Source: Nocardioides sp. BGMRC 2183
GTDB lineage: Bacteria; Actinomycetota; Actinomycetes; Propionibacteriales; Nocardioidaceae
Assembly (NCBI GenBank): GCA_008123405.1
Contig: VSSA01000014.1
Span: forward strand, 45,175-109,174
Reading direction: 5' to 3'
DNA: 64,000 nucleotides
A program made the translations under genes and the position numbers. A model generated the notes under the pieces. That model had not been told where the DNA came from and did not search any database. It saw only the letters and a program-made list of their open reading frames with translations. Shown piece by piece: positions 18,150-25,633 of the stretch (position 1 is the stretch's first letter; each line of letters begins with the position of its first letter).

Positions 18150-20063
18150 ATGACCAGCACATCGCCCACGACCGGCGCGCCCCGCGAGGCCACCGAACAC
18201 GTCCGCCGCGGACAGAAGGAGATCTACGCCGCGCTGCCGTTCGAGCAGTCCACCGAGGAGTCCGAGCGCGGCCTGATCGCGCGCTGGGAGGGAGGTGTGA
18301 TCCGTGACGACGCCGGCAACCGCGTCTGGGACGTCGACGCCTACGCGTTCCTCGACGGCGAGGCACCGGACACGGTGAACCCCAGCCTGTGGCGGCACAG
18401 CAGCCAGGTGGCGAAGCAGGGCCTCTACCAGGTGACCGACGGGCTCTACCAGGTACGCGGCCTCGACGTCGCCAACATCTCCTTCATCGAGGGCGAGCGC
18501 GGTGTCATCGTCGTCGACCCGCTGGTCTCGGTCGAGACCGCGCGCGCCTCGCTCGAGCTCTACCGCGAGCACCGCGGCGACCGCCCGGTGACCGGCGTCA
18601 TCTACACCCACTCCCACATCGACCACTTCGGCGGCGTGAAGGGGGTGACCACCCAGGCCGAGGTCGATGCGGGCGAGGTCCCCGTGGTCGCACCGGTCGG
18701 CTTCTTCGAGCACGCGGTCGGCGAGAACGTCTTCGCCGGCACGGCGATGGCGCGGCGCGCCGGCTACATGTTCGGTGCCGCGCTGGCGCGGGGCCCGCAG
18801 GGCCAGGTCGGCGCCGGCATCGGCCAGACCAACTCCACCGGCACCGTCTCGCTGATCCGGCCCACGGTGCTGATCGAGAAGACCGGCGAGGAGCTCGTGC
18901 TCGACGGCGTCCGGATCGTGTTCCAGATGACGCCGGACTCCGAGGCGCCCTCGGAGTTCCACTTCTACCTCCCCGAGACCAAGGCACTGTGCATCGCGGA
19001 GAACGCCGCGGCCACCATGCACAACCTGCTCACCCTGCGCGGTGCACTGGTGCGCGACCCGCACTCGTGGGCCGGCTACCTCACCGAGACCCTGGAGACC
19101 TGGGGCCGCGAGGCCGAGGTGATGTTCGCCGGGCACCACTGGCCCGCCTTCGGCAACGCGGCGATCACCGAGCACCTCGCGCTCCAGCGCGACCTCTACT
19201 CCTACCTGCACGACCAGACCCTGCGGATGCTCAACCAGGGCCGCACCGGCGCCGAGATCGCCGAGGATCTCACGCTCCCGCCCGCCCTGGAGCGCACCTG
19301 GCACACCCGTGGCTACTACGGCACGCTGAGCCACAACGTGAAGGCGATCTACCAGCGCTACATGGGCTGGTACGACGGCAACCCGGCCCACCTCTGGGAG
19401 CACCCGCCGGTGGCGAAGGCCACCCGCTTCGTCCGCGACATGGGCGGCGCCGACACCGTGGTCGACCGGGCTCGTGCCGCCTTCGACGAAGGCGACTTCC
19501 GGTGGGCGGCCGAGCTGCTCAACCACGTGGTCTTCGCCGAGTCCGACCACGAGGCCGCCAGGGCACTGCTCGCCGACACCTACGAGCAGCTCGGCTACGG
19601 AGCCGAGAGCGGACCGTGGCGCTGCGTCTACCTCTCCGGCGCGCACGAGCTGCGTCACGGCGGCTTCGGCACGCCGCTGGCCTCCGCGGGCGCCGACATC
19701 GTCCGCGAACTCACCCCGGAGCAGATCTTCGACACCATCGCGATCCGGGTCGACGGCCCGCGTTGTTGGGGTGAGTCGTTGACCCTCGACGTGGAGTTCG
19801 CCCAGCCGGCGCAGACCTATCGCCTCCGGCTGAGCAACGGAGTGCTCACCCACTCCTCACGTCGCCAGCTCGACGAGGCCGAGGCCGTGCTCCAGCTGCC
19901 CTCGTCGAGCGCGCTGGCCGGCCTGCTGCTGGCCGGGCCGCCCAGCGCCGACTCGCTCGCCGCTGCCGGCGCCGAGATCACCGGTGATGCCAGCGTGCTC
20001 GCCCGTCTGCTCGGCGCCCTCGACACCCCCGACCCCGACTTCGCCATCGTCACCCCGGAGTGA
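18150..20063 (+). CDS. Alkyl sulfatase (SdsA1-type metallo-beta-lactamase fold)
   Basis: 637-residue class III alkylsulfatase that hydrolyses primary or secondary alkyl sulfate esters to alcohol and sulfate. The zinc site THSHIDHFGG is at 153-162 (His154, His156, Asp158, His159), further ligands come from the conserved EN/H region (CIAENAAATMHN) and GHHWPAFG. A dimerisation domain (about 390-510) and a C-terminal SCP2-like domain (about 515-637) follow. No signal peptide, so cytosolic, unlike the exported Pseudomonas SdsA1. ATG 18150 has GGGAGGGAG upstream. The MFS gene starts 2 bp after its stop, so import and hydrolysis are coupled. Confidence 0.9.
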   Translation: MTSTSPTTGAPREATEHVRRGQKEIYAALPFEQSTEESERGLIARWEGGVIRDDAGNRVWDVDAYAFLDGEAPDTVNPSLWRHSSQVAKQGLYQVTDGLYQVRGLDVANISFIEGERGVIVVDPLVSVETARASLELYREHRGDRPVTGVIYTHSHIDHFGGVKGVTTQAEVDAGEVPVVAPVGFFEHAVGENVFAGTAMARRAGYMFGAALARGPQGQVGAGIGQTNSTGTVSLIRPTVLIEKTGEELVLDGVRIVFQMTPDSEAPSEFHFYLPETKALCIAENAAATMHNLLTLRGALVRDPHSWAGYLTETLETWGREAEVMFAGHHWPAFGNAAITEHLALQRDLYSYLHDQTLRMLNQGRTGAEIAEDLTLPPALERTWHTRGYYGTLSHNVKAIYQRYMGWYDGNPAHLWEHPPVAKATRFVRDMGGADTVVDRARAAFDEGDFRWAAELLNHVVFAESDHEAARALLADTYEQLGYGAESGPWRCVYLSGAHELRHGGFGTPLASAGADIVRELTPEQIFDTIAIRVDGPRCWGESLTLDVEFAQPAQTYRLRLSNGVLTHSSRRQLDEAEAVLQLPSSSALAGLLLAGPPSADSLAAAGAEITGDASVLARLLGALDTPDPDFAIVTPE

Positions 20064-20065
20064 AC

Positions 20066-21409
20066 ATGACCACCACCACAACCACCGTCTCCGCAACTGC
20101 GGAGCAGTCCGGCGGCAGTCGTCGCGCCTGGATCATCACCGGGCTCCTCGTCGTCTTCATGCTGATCAACTTCGGCGACAAGGCCGTCCTCGGCCTGGCC
20201 GCCGACCCGATGATGGAAGACCTCGACATCAGCGCGTCGCAGTACGGCGCCGTCGCGAGCGCCTTCTACGCGCTGTTCAGCATCTCGGCGATCGTCGTCG
20301 GCTTCCTCGCCAACCGCCGCTCGAACAAGCGCATCCTGCTGGTGCTCGCAGTGATCTGGTCGGTAACCCAGGTCCCGATCATCTTCTTCGCCGGCCTGGC
20401 CACCCTCTTCGCCAGCCGGGTCGTGCTGGGTGCGGCCGAAGGGCCGGCCAACCCGCTGGCCGTCAACGCCGCGCAGAAGTGGTTCCCCGACCACCGCCGC
20501 AACCTGCCCACCTCGCTGATCAACCTCGGCGCGGCCCTGGGCGTGGTCACGTTGGCGCCGGTGCTGTCCTATCTGATCGACAACCACGGGTGGCGCTCGG
20601 CCTTCGTGCTGATGATGGTCCTCGGCTTCGCCTGGTCCGTGCTGTGGGCGATCTTCGGTCGTGAGGGCGATGCCGACGCCGCCGCACGTCAGAGCGTCGC
20701 GGAGGCCGACGAGACCGGCGCGTCCGGTGAGCAGCTCGTGGTCGAGGCCGGGCGGGCGCCGTACCGGAAGGTCTTCCTCAGTGGCACCGGCATCGCCGTG
20801 CTGGTCGCCGGCTTCGCCGCCTACTGGGGGCTGGCCCTGCTCGTCGCCTGGCTGCCGGTGTACCTGAGCAAGGCGCTGGATCTCGGCACCACCACGGGCG
20901 GCACGCTGGTCGTCCTCCCCTGGCTGGCCGGCGCGATCGTGATCCCGCTGCAGGGGTTCATCAGTGACCGCTGGATGCGGCGTGGCGTCTCCTCCCGGGT
21001 CGCCCGGGTGCTGCTGAGCGCCACTTGCCTGACGATCGCCGCGGTCTGCCTGGCCGGACTGGCAGTGGTGCCCGGCACCGGCGCGAAGCTGGCCCTGCTC
21101 ACCATCGGTCTCTCCATCGGCACCGTGCAGATCGGCATCGGGATGACCCTGATCGCCGAGATCACCCCGCTCGCCCAGCGGGCCGCGGCGCTGGCCACCA
21201 CCACCGCGGTGATCGGGCTGTCCGGCATCGTCGCACCGGCACTCACCGGTCGGATGATCGACGCCGCCGGCGAGTCCGACCCCGCCGGCTACCACCACGC
21301 GTTCCTGCTCACCGCTGTGCTGATGGTGATCGGCGCGGTGACTCTGGTGCTGCTCGGCCGGCCGCTGCGCGACGCCGCGCGGATCGCGGAGCTGTCCCGG
21401 GCCGCCTGA
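20066..21409 (+). CDS. MFS transporter coupled to alkyl sulfatase
   Basis: 447-residue, 12-helix MFS permease resembling the anion:cation symporter group (FGDKAVLGLAADPMMEDL in helix 1 region, NRRSNKR loop 2-3). The charged central loop spans about 200-235. ATG 20066 is chosen over the GTG at 20060, which overlaps the sulfatase stop. Directly downstream of the alkyl sulfatase, so a sulfated or other organic anion is the likely cargo; this rests on context alone. Confidence 0.85.
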   Translation: MTTTTTTVSATAEQSGGSRRAWIITGLLVVFMLINFGDKAVLGLAADPMMEDLDISASQYGAVASAFYALFSISAIVVGFLANRRSNKRILLVLAVIWSVTQVPIIFFAGLATLFASRVVLGAAEGPANPLAVNAAQKWFPDHRRNLPTSLINLGAALGVVTLAPVLSYLIDNHGWRSAFVLMMVLGFAWSVLWAIFGREGDADAAARQSVAEADETGASGEQLVVEAGRAPYRKVFLSGTGIAVLVAGFAAYWGLALLVAWLPVYLSKALDLGTTTGGTLVVLPWLAGAIVIPLQGFISDRWMRRGVSSRVARVLLSATCLTIAAVCLAGLAVVPGTGAKLALLTIGLSIGTVQIGIGMTLIAEITPLAQRAAALATTTAVIGLSGIVAPALTGRMIDAAGESDPAGYHHAFLLTAVLMVIGAVTLVLLGRPLRDAARIAELSRAA

Positions 21410-21420
21410 CGCCGACACAC

Positions 21421-21459
21421 ACCCCGACACCGCCCCCAGCCCCGGGGCGGGGTCGGGGT
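21421..21459. terminator. GC-rich hairpin after MFS gene
   Basis: ACCCCGAC...CCGCCCC pairs with GGGGCGG...GTCGGGGT around the loop AGCCCC, an 8 + 7 bp stem 12 bp after the MFS stop, followed by TT. Likely terminator of the rightward sulfatase operon. Confidence 0.6.
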
Positions 21460-21464
21460 TCGTG

Positions 21465-21527
21465 CGTCGTACCTGACATCTGAGTCGTTTCGCCGGCGAA
21501 AACGCGACTCAGATGTCAGGTACGACG
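21465..21527. terminator. Perfect 23-bp inverted repeat between convergent genes
   Basis: Arms at 21465-21487 and 21505-21527 are exact reverse complements over 23 bp, around a loop that contains TTTCGCCGGCGAAA (21488-21501), itself a perfect 14-bp palindrome. It ends 13 bp before the acyl-CoA dehydrogenase stop. It could stop transcription from both sides; its length and perfection are more than a terminator needs. Confidence 0.65.
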
Positions 21528-21539
21528 GACAACCCACGC

Positions 21540-22763
21540 TCAGCGGATCGCGGCGCCAGAGATCGAGCGGGCGATCACCAGACGCTGGATCTCCGAGGTC
21601 CCCTCGAAGATGGTGTAGATCCGCGCATCGCGGGCCCACCGCTCCACCGGGTAGTCGCGGGTGAAGCCGTTGCCGCCGAGGATCTGCATCGCCTGGCCCG
21701 TGACCTTGATCGCGGTCTCCCCGGCGAACAGCTTCGACATCGACCCCTCGGCCTGCTCGAAACCCTTGCCCTGCTTGGCCATCCACGCTGCCCGCCACAC
21801 CAGTAGCCGCGACGCCTCGATCGAGGTGGCCATGTCGGCGAGTGCGAACGCGATCGCCTGGTTCTCGATGATCGGCTTGCCGAACTGCTCACGGGTCTTC
21901 GCATAGTCCAGTGCCACCTCGTACGCCGCCCGCGCGATGCCGATCGCCTGGGCGCCGACCGCGGGGCGGGTCCGCTCGAACGTCGCCATGCTGGCGTTGC
22001 CGCGGGAGCCGGCGCCCTCGCGCACCCGCGCCAGTCGCGCGTCGAGCTTCTCCTTGCCCCCGAGCAGACATCGCCCCGGGATCCGCACGTTCTCCAGCAC
22101 CACTTCGGCTGTGTGCGAGGCCCGGATGCCGTGCTTGTGGAACTTCTGGCCCTGGCTGAGGCCGGGGGTCCCGGGCGGGATCACGAACGAGGCCTGGCCG
22201 CGGGTGCGCAGGTCGGGATCGACCACGGCGGTCACCACGTGCACGTCGGCGATGCCGCCGTTGGTGGCCCAGGTCTTGGTGCCGTTGATCACCCACTCGT
22301 CGGTCTTCTCGTCGTAGAGGGCGCGGGTGCGCATCGCGCCGACGTCGGAGCCGGCGTCGGGTTCGGAGGAGCAGAACGCGCCGAGCTTGAGGTCACCCGG
22401 GGAGCCGTACATCGCCGGGACCCACTCGGCCACCTGCTCGGGGGTGCCGTTGGCGCTGACACCGGCCGCTGCGAGCGACGTACCGACGATGGAGAGGCCG
22501 ATCCCCGCATCGCCCCAGAAGAGCTCCTCCATCGCGACCGGGAAGCCGAGCCCGGTCTCGTCCATGGCCTGGGTGGCCACGAAGTCCACCGAGTACAGCC
22601 CCAGCTTGGCGGCCTCCTCGACGACCTCCCAGGGGAACTCCTCGCGTTCGTCCCACTCGCTCGCTGCGGGCCGGACGACGTCCGCGGCGAAGCCGTGGAC
22701 CCAGTCGCGCAGCTGCAGATGGTCGGGGCCGAGGTCGAAGGACGGTGTGGTGGGTTCGCTCAC
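21540..22763 (-). CDS. Acyl-CoA dehydrogenase
   Basis: 407-residue FAD-dependent acyl-CoA dehydrogenase. Seen: [21 protein letters not shown] (flavin loop), [62 protein letters not shown], with the usual catalytic Glu at 387. GTG 22763 is chosen because TAGATT lies at -13 to -8, a leaderless promoter, and the family's N-terminus begins here; the longer open frame overlaps the divergent glycosylase. Chain-length specificity cannot be read off. Monocistronic. Confidence 0.9.
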   Translation of the reverse strand: MSEPTTPSFDLGPDHLQLRDWVHGFAADVVRPAASEWDEREEFPWEVVEEAAKLGLYSVDFVATQAMDETGLGFPVAMEELFWGDAGIGLSIVGTSLAAAGVSANGTPEQVAEWVPAMYGSPGDLKLGAFCSSEPDAGSDVGAMRTRALYDEKTDEWVINGTKTWATNGGIADVHVVTAVVDPDLRTRGQASFVIPPGTPGLSQGQKFHKHGIRASHTAEVVLENVRIPGRCLLGGKEKLDARLARVREGAGSRGNASMATFERTRPAVGAQAIGIARAAYEVALDYAKTREQFGKPIIENQAIAFALADMATSIEASRLLVWRAAWMAKQGKGFEQAEGSMSKLFAGETAIKVTGQAMQILGGNGFTRDYPVERWARDARIYTIFEGTSEIQRLVIARSISGAAIR

Positions 22764-22824
22764 GGGTGGCAATCTAGCTGCCTGCGCACCGCCGCTGCCG
22801 TGCCCGGCGAGGCAGGATGGGGCG

Positions 22825-23673
22825 GTGAGCGACGACCTCCTGCCGCACCCGGCCACCGGCGAGTGGTTCCCCTCGCCCGTGCCTCCGGGGACCGGTTGGC
22901 CCGGCGACCCGGCCACCGCGGAGACGCCGGTGGCACGGACGGCCACGCAGGTACGCCGCCTGGCCGGTGATGTCGACCTGGACCAGCTCGACGCCCGGGT
23001 CAGCGTCTGCCGCGCCTGCCCACGGCTGGTGCGCTGGCGTGAGGAGGTGGCGCGGACCAAGCGGGCGTCGTACGCCGAGGAGCCCTACTGGGGTCGACCG
23101 GTGCCCGGCTTGGGCTCCCCCACCCCGCGGATCCTGGTGGTCGGCCTCGCCCCGGCCGCCAACGGCGCGAACCGCACCGGCCGCCTGTTCACCGGCGATC
23201 GCAGCGGCGACTGGCTCTTCGCCTCGCTGCACCGGGTCGGCCTGGCCGACCAGGGCACCAGCGTGGACGCCGCCGACGGCCTCAGCCTCGTCGACACCCG
23301 GATGGTCGCAGCCGTCCGATGCGCGCCGCCGCAGAACAAGCCGACCACCGCCGAGCGAGACACCTGCGCACCGTGGATCGAGGCCGAGTTGAGGCTCTTG
23401 GCCGACCACGCGCGCGTGGTGGTGGCGCTCGGTGGCTTCGGCTGGGACGCGACCCTGCGCAGCTACGCTGGCCACGGTTGGCAGGCGCCTCGCCCCAAGC
23501 CACGGTTCGGCCACGGCGTCGAGACCACCCTTACCGGCGCCGACCGCTCGATCGTCCTGATCGGCTGCTACCACCCCAGCCAACAGAACACCTTCACCGG
23601 CCGGCTCACCGAGCCGATGCTGGACGAGGTGTTCGCTCGGGCGGCGGAGCTGGGCGGCGTCAGGCGCTCTTGA
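22825..23673 (+). CDS. Uracil-DNA glycosylase, family 5 (UdgB-like)
   Basis: 282-residue UDG-superfamily enzyme removing uracil and probably other deaminated bases from DNA. Seen: iron-sulfur cysteines CRACPRL (near residues 56-62), catalytic-loop motif [21 protein letters not shown], further Cys in [13 protein letters not shown] and CAPW, and the DNA-binding motif [13 protein letters not shown]. The GLAPA form with no Asp/Asn fits family 5. GTG start 22825 has CAGGAT at -12 to -7. Divergent from the acyl-CoA dehydrogenase. Confidence 0.88.
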   Translation: MSDDLLPHPATGEWFPSPVPPGTGWPGDPATAETPVARTATQVRRLAGDVDLDQLDARVSVCRACPRLVRWREEVARTKRASYAEEPYWGRPVPGLGSPTPRILVVGLAPAANGANRTGRLFTGDRSGDWLFASLHRVGLADQGTSVDAADGLSLVDTRMVAAVRCAPPQNKPTTAERDTCAPWIEAELRLLADHARVVVALGGFGWDATLRSYAGHGWQAPRPKPRFGHGVETTLTGADRSIVLIGCYHPSQQNTFTGRLTEPMLDEVFARAAELGGVRRS

Positions 23674-23873
23674 CGCCACTCACCAGCGCCGGCCTCGAGG
23701 CTGGGCCGATGGTCGATGCCGAGCTCCGCTGCCGCCACCCTGCGCGCGAGATCCATCATCGTGTGGCACTGCAGCCACCAGGCGCCTGACAACCCACACG
23801 GTGACCGATCACGTTCGCCCGTGCCATCCAGCCGAGTCCGACGGCACTGCGGGCCACAACCCCGAAATGACTT
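23674..23873. other. Intergenic stretch without a convincing gene
   Basis: Between the glycosylase stop and the tRNA terminator. A minus-strand frame here (MSGAWWLQCHTMMDLARR...) runs antisense into the glycosylase gene and has no ribosome site or known family, so I do not call it. No clear repeats. Confidence 0.5.
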
Positions 23874-23903
23874 CAGGCTCGGAATCCGTAGATTCCGAGC
23901 CTG
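23874..23903 (-). terminator. Intrinsic terminator of initiator tRNA gene
   Basis: CAGGCTCGGAAT (23874-23885) and ATTCCGAGCCTG (23892-23903) form a perfect 12-bp stem with a 6-nt loop, 4 bp past the tRNA CCA end, followed on the minus strand by AAGTCATTTC. Confidence 0.85.
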
Positions 23904-23907
23904 AAAC

Positions 23908-23984
23908 TGGTAGCGGGGGCAGGATTTGAACCTGCGACCTCTGGGTTATGAGCCCAGCGAGCTACCGAGCTGCTCCACCCCGCG
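23908..23984 (-). tRNA. Initiator tRNA-Met (CAT)
   Basis: 77-nt tRNA with encoded CCA. Anticodon CAT is at 23950-23948. Initiator features: three G-C pairs under the anticodon loop (GGG CTCATAA CCC) and an unpaired first acceptor position (C1 opposite U72). The T-arm GGTTCAAATCC and D-arm are normal. Own promoter and terminator. Confidence 0.97.
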
Positions 23985-23996
23985 TCGGTGAACCCA

Positions 23997-24025
23997 ACGT
24001 TACTCCCATGCCTCAGCGGCACCAA
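23997..24025 (-). promoter_or_regulatory. tRNA-fMet promoter
   Basis: On the minus strand TTGGTG (24025-24020) and TAACGT (24002-23997) are spaced by 17 bp, placing the transcript start a few bases before the mature tRNA 5' end at 23984. Confidence 0.55.
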
Positions 24026-24067
24026 ATCGGGGGTACCGCTCGGTCCGCACCGAACCTCTCGACAGTT

Positions 24068-24085
24068 CGTAAACCAAGGTTTACG
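24068..24085. promoter_or_regulatory. Perfect palindromic operator upstream of SBF transporter
   Basis: CGTAAACC-AA-GGTTTACG is a perfect 18-bp palindrome. Its right half overlaps a TACGGT -10-like box (24082-24087), and the gene starts at 24118 after a GGAGG site. The shape fits a TetR- or MarR-type repressor. The nearby MarR gene (25119) is a candidate but no matching palindrome is seen at that gene's own promoter. Confidence 0.65.
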
Positions 24086-24117
24086 GTATCGCTCACCGAC
24101 GACCCGACGGAGGGGCG

Positions 24118-25083
24118 ATGAGTCTGGACCTGATCGTGCTGGCCGGAGACATCGACGATGTCCCGGTCGACCTGAGCCAGGGCATGCAGTGGGCCTTCCG
24201 GCTGCTGATCGCTGTCTTCCTCTTCGGCATCGCGCTCGACAGCCGACCCGATGACTTCCGCGCGGCGCTGCGGCGCCCGGGCGTCTTCGGCGTTCTCCTC
24301 ACCACCCAGTACGTCGTGATGCCGGCGCTCACCCTCGGCCTCCTCGTCCTGCTCGATCCGCACCCGTCCGTCGCGCTGGGGATGATCTTCGTCATCTGCT
24401 GTCCCTCCGGCAGCGTCTCGAACCTGATCACCCACCGAGCGCGGGGCGACGTCGCGCTCTCGGTCTCGCTGACAGCGGTCTCCAACCTCACCGCTCTCGT
24501 GGCCACGCCGGCTGCGTTCGCCTTCTGGGGCTCGCTCTATCCCGACACCGACCGGTTGCTGACCGAGATCCAGCTCGACGCCGGCGACATGGCGATCGAG
24601 ATCGTGATCCTGCTCGGCATCCCGTTCGCGCTCGGCGTGCTGGTCGCGCAGCGTCTGCCCGCCCTCGCCGCACGCCTGCGCCGCCCGCTCGAGATCGCCA
24701 CGCTGCTCTTCCTGGTCACCCTCGCCGCCGGCGCCCTGGGCAGTCGGATCGCCGACGTGCTCCCCTTCCTCGGAGCGGTCGCGGCGGGCGTCGTACTGCA
24801 GAACGCCCTCTCCTTCATCGTCGGGTACGGCGCCGGCCGAACCAGCCGACTCCCCGACCCCGGGGTGCGGACGATGACCATCGAGATCGGGATGCGTAAC
24901 ACCGGCCTGGCGCTGGTGCTGGTCCTCGCCTACTTCGACGAGTTGGGCGGCGCGATCCTGCTGGTGGCGATGTGGGCGGCGTGGGACGTCATCGTCGGGC
25001 TGAGCGTCGCTGCCTGGTGGCGCCGCCGCCCGCTGGCTCCGAGCGAGACCCCGCTGGCCCGGCGCGGCCCCACCGCGTCATGA
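24118..25083 (+). CDS. Bile acid:sodium symporter (SBF/ASBT) family transporter
   Basis: 321-residue, about 9-10-helix membrane protein of the SBF family, which imports bile acids, pantoate or other organic anions with Na+. Seen: CCPSGSVSNLIT (about 101-112) and the crossover motif TIEIGMRNTGLAL (about 259-271) that binds Na+ in ASBT-fold proteins. ATG 24118 is preceded by GGAGG. Convergent with MarR, 35 bp apart, which does not show a long palindrome. Probably inducible through the 24068 operator. Confidence 0.88.
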   Translation: MSLDLIVLAGDIDDVPVDLSQGMQWAFRLLIAVFLFGIALDSRPDDFRAALRRPGVFGVLLTTQYVVMPALTLGLLVLLDPHPSVALGMIFVICCPSGSVSNLITHRARGDVALSVSLTAVSNLTALVATPAAFAFWGSLYPDTDRLLTEIQLDAGDMAIEIVILLGIPFALGVLVAQRLPALAARLRRPLEIATLLFLVTLAAGALGSRIADVLPFLGAVAAGVVLQNALSFIVGYGAGRTSRLPDPGVRTMTIEIGMRNTGLALVLVLAYFDELGGAILLVAMWAAWDVIVGLSVAAWWRRRPLAPSETPLARRGPTAS

Positions 25084-25118
25084 CGACTCGACGGGTCCAG
25101 TTCGGTGGTACGCACCGT

Positions 25119-25583
25119 TCAGCGGGACCGACGACCTCGGCTGCCGGGAACCGCGACCGGTGTTCGCGCTGCGAGCAGCTCGAGGCCGTGCCGCACCCCC
25201 GCCGCGGCCTCATCCCCGATCGTGGCCGCCAGATCGGCCTCGAAGCGGTCGTGGAAGGCGCGCGCAGTCGCCAACGCCTCCCGTCCGCGGTCGTTCACCG
25301 CGACCAACCGCACCCGGCCGTCGGAGGGCGAGCCGGTGCGGTCGACGTACCCGGCCTCGGTCATCACGTCGACCAGCTTCAGCGTGGCTTGAGGCGTCAT
25401 GTGCAGGCGGTCGGCCAGTGCTCGCAGGCTCAGCGGCTCGCTCACCAGCAGTCGCAGCACGAAGCCCGTCCGCGTGGTGAAGCCGGGATGGCCGGCCTCG
25501 CGAAGATGCGCCTGGAGCTCATCAGCGAAGGTCACCTGGGCCAACGACAGCAGCACACCGAAGTCCTGCTGATTCTCAGTCAC
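25119..25583 (-). CDS. MarR-family transcriptional regulator
   Basis: 154-residue MarR winged-helix protein: LSLRALADRLHMTPQATLKLVDVMTEAGYVDRTGSPSDGRVRLVAV (about 51-96) covers the recognition helix and beta-wing (D..DGRVR). GTG 25583 is supported by TACGAT at -12 to -7 (leaderless). Divergent from the arylsulfatase with only 50 bp between starts, so it probably controls that gene. Confidence 0.88.
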   Translation of the reverse strand: MTENQQDFGVLLSLAQVTFADELQAHLREAGHPGFTTRTGFVLRLLVSEPLSLRALADRLHMTPQATLKLVDVMTEAGYVDRTGSPSDGRVRLVAVNDRGREALATARAFHDRFEADLAATIGDEAAAGVRHGLELLAARTPVAVPGSRGRRSR

Positions 25584-25633
25584 CGCCACATCGTAGAAGC
25601 AGCCGCCACCCCGACGTTTCAAGGAGCCCCCGC

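Noticed and set aside
18069-21430. Two long minus-strand frames opposite the alkyl sulfatase and MFS genes
   Set aside because: Low-complexity, Gly/Asp/His-rich shadows with no motifs; the plus-strand genes carry full catalytic and transport signatures.
23568-23792. 74-codon minus-strand ORF after the glycosylase
   Set aside because: Half of it is antisense to the glycosylase gene, with no ribosome site and no recognised family.
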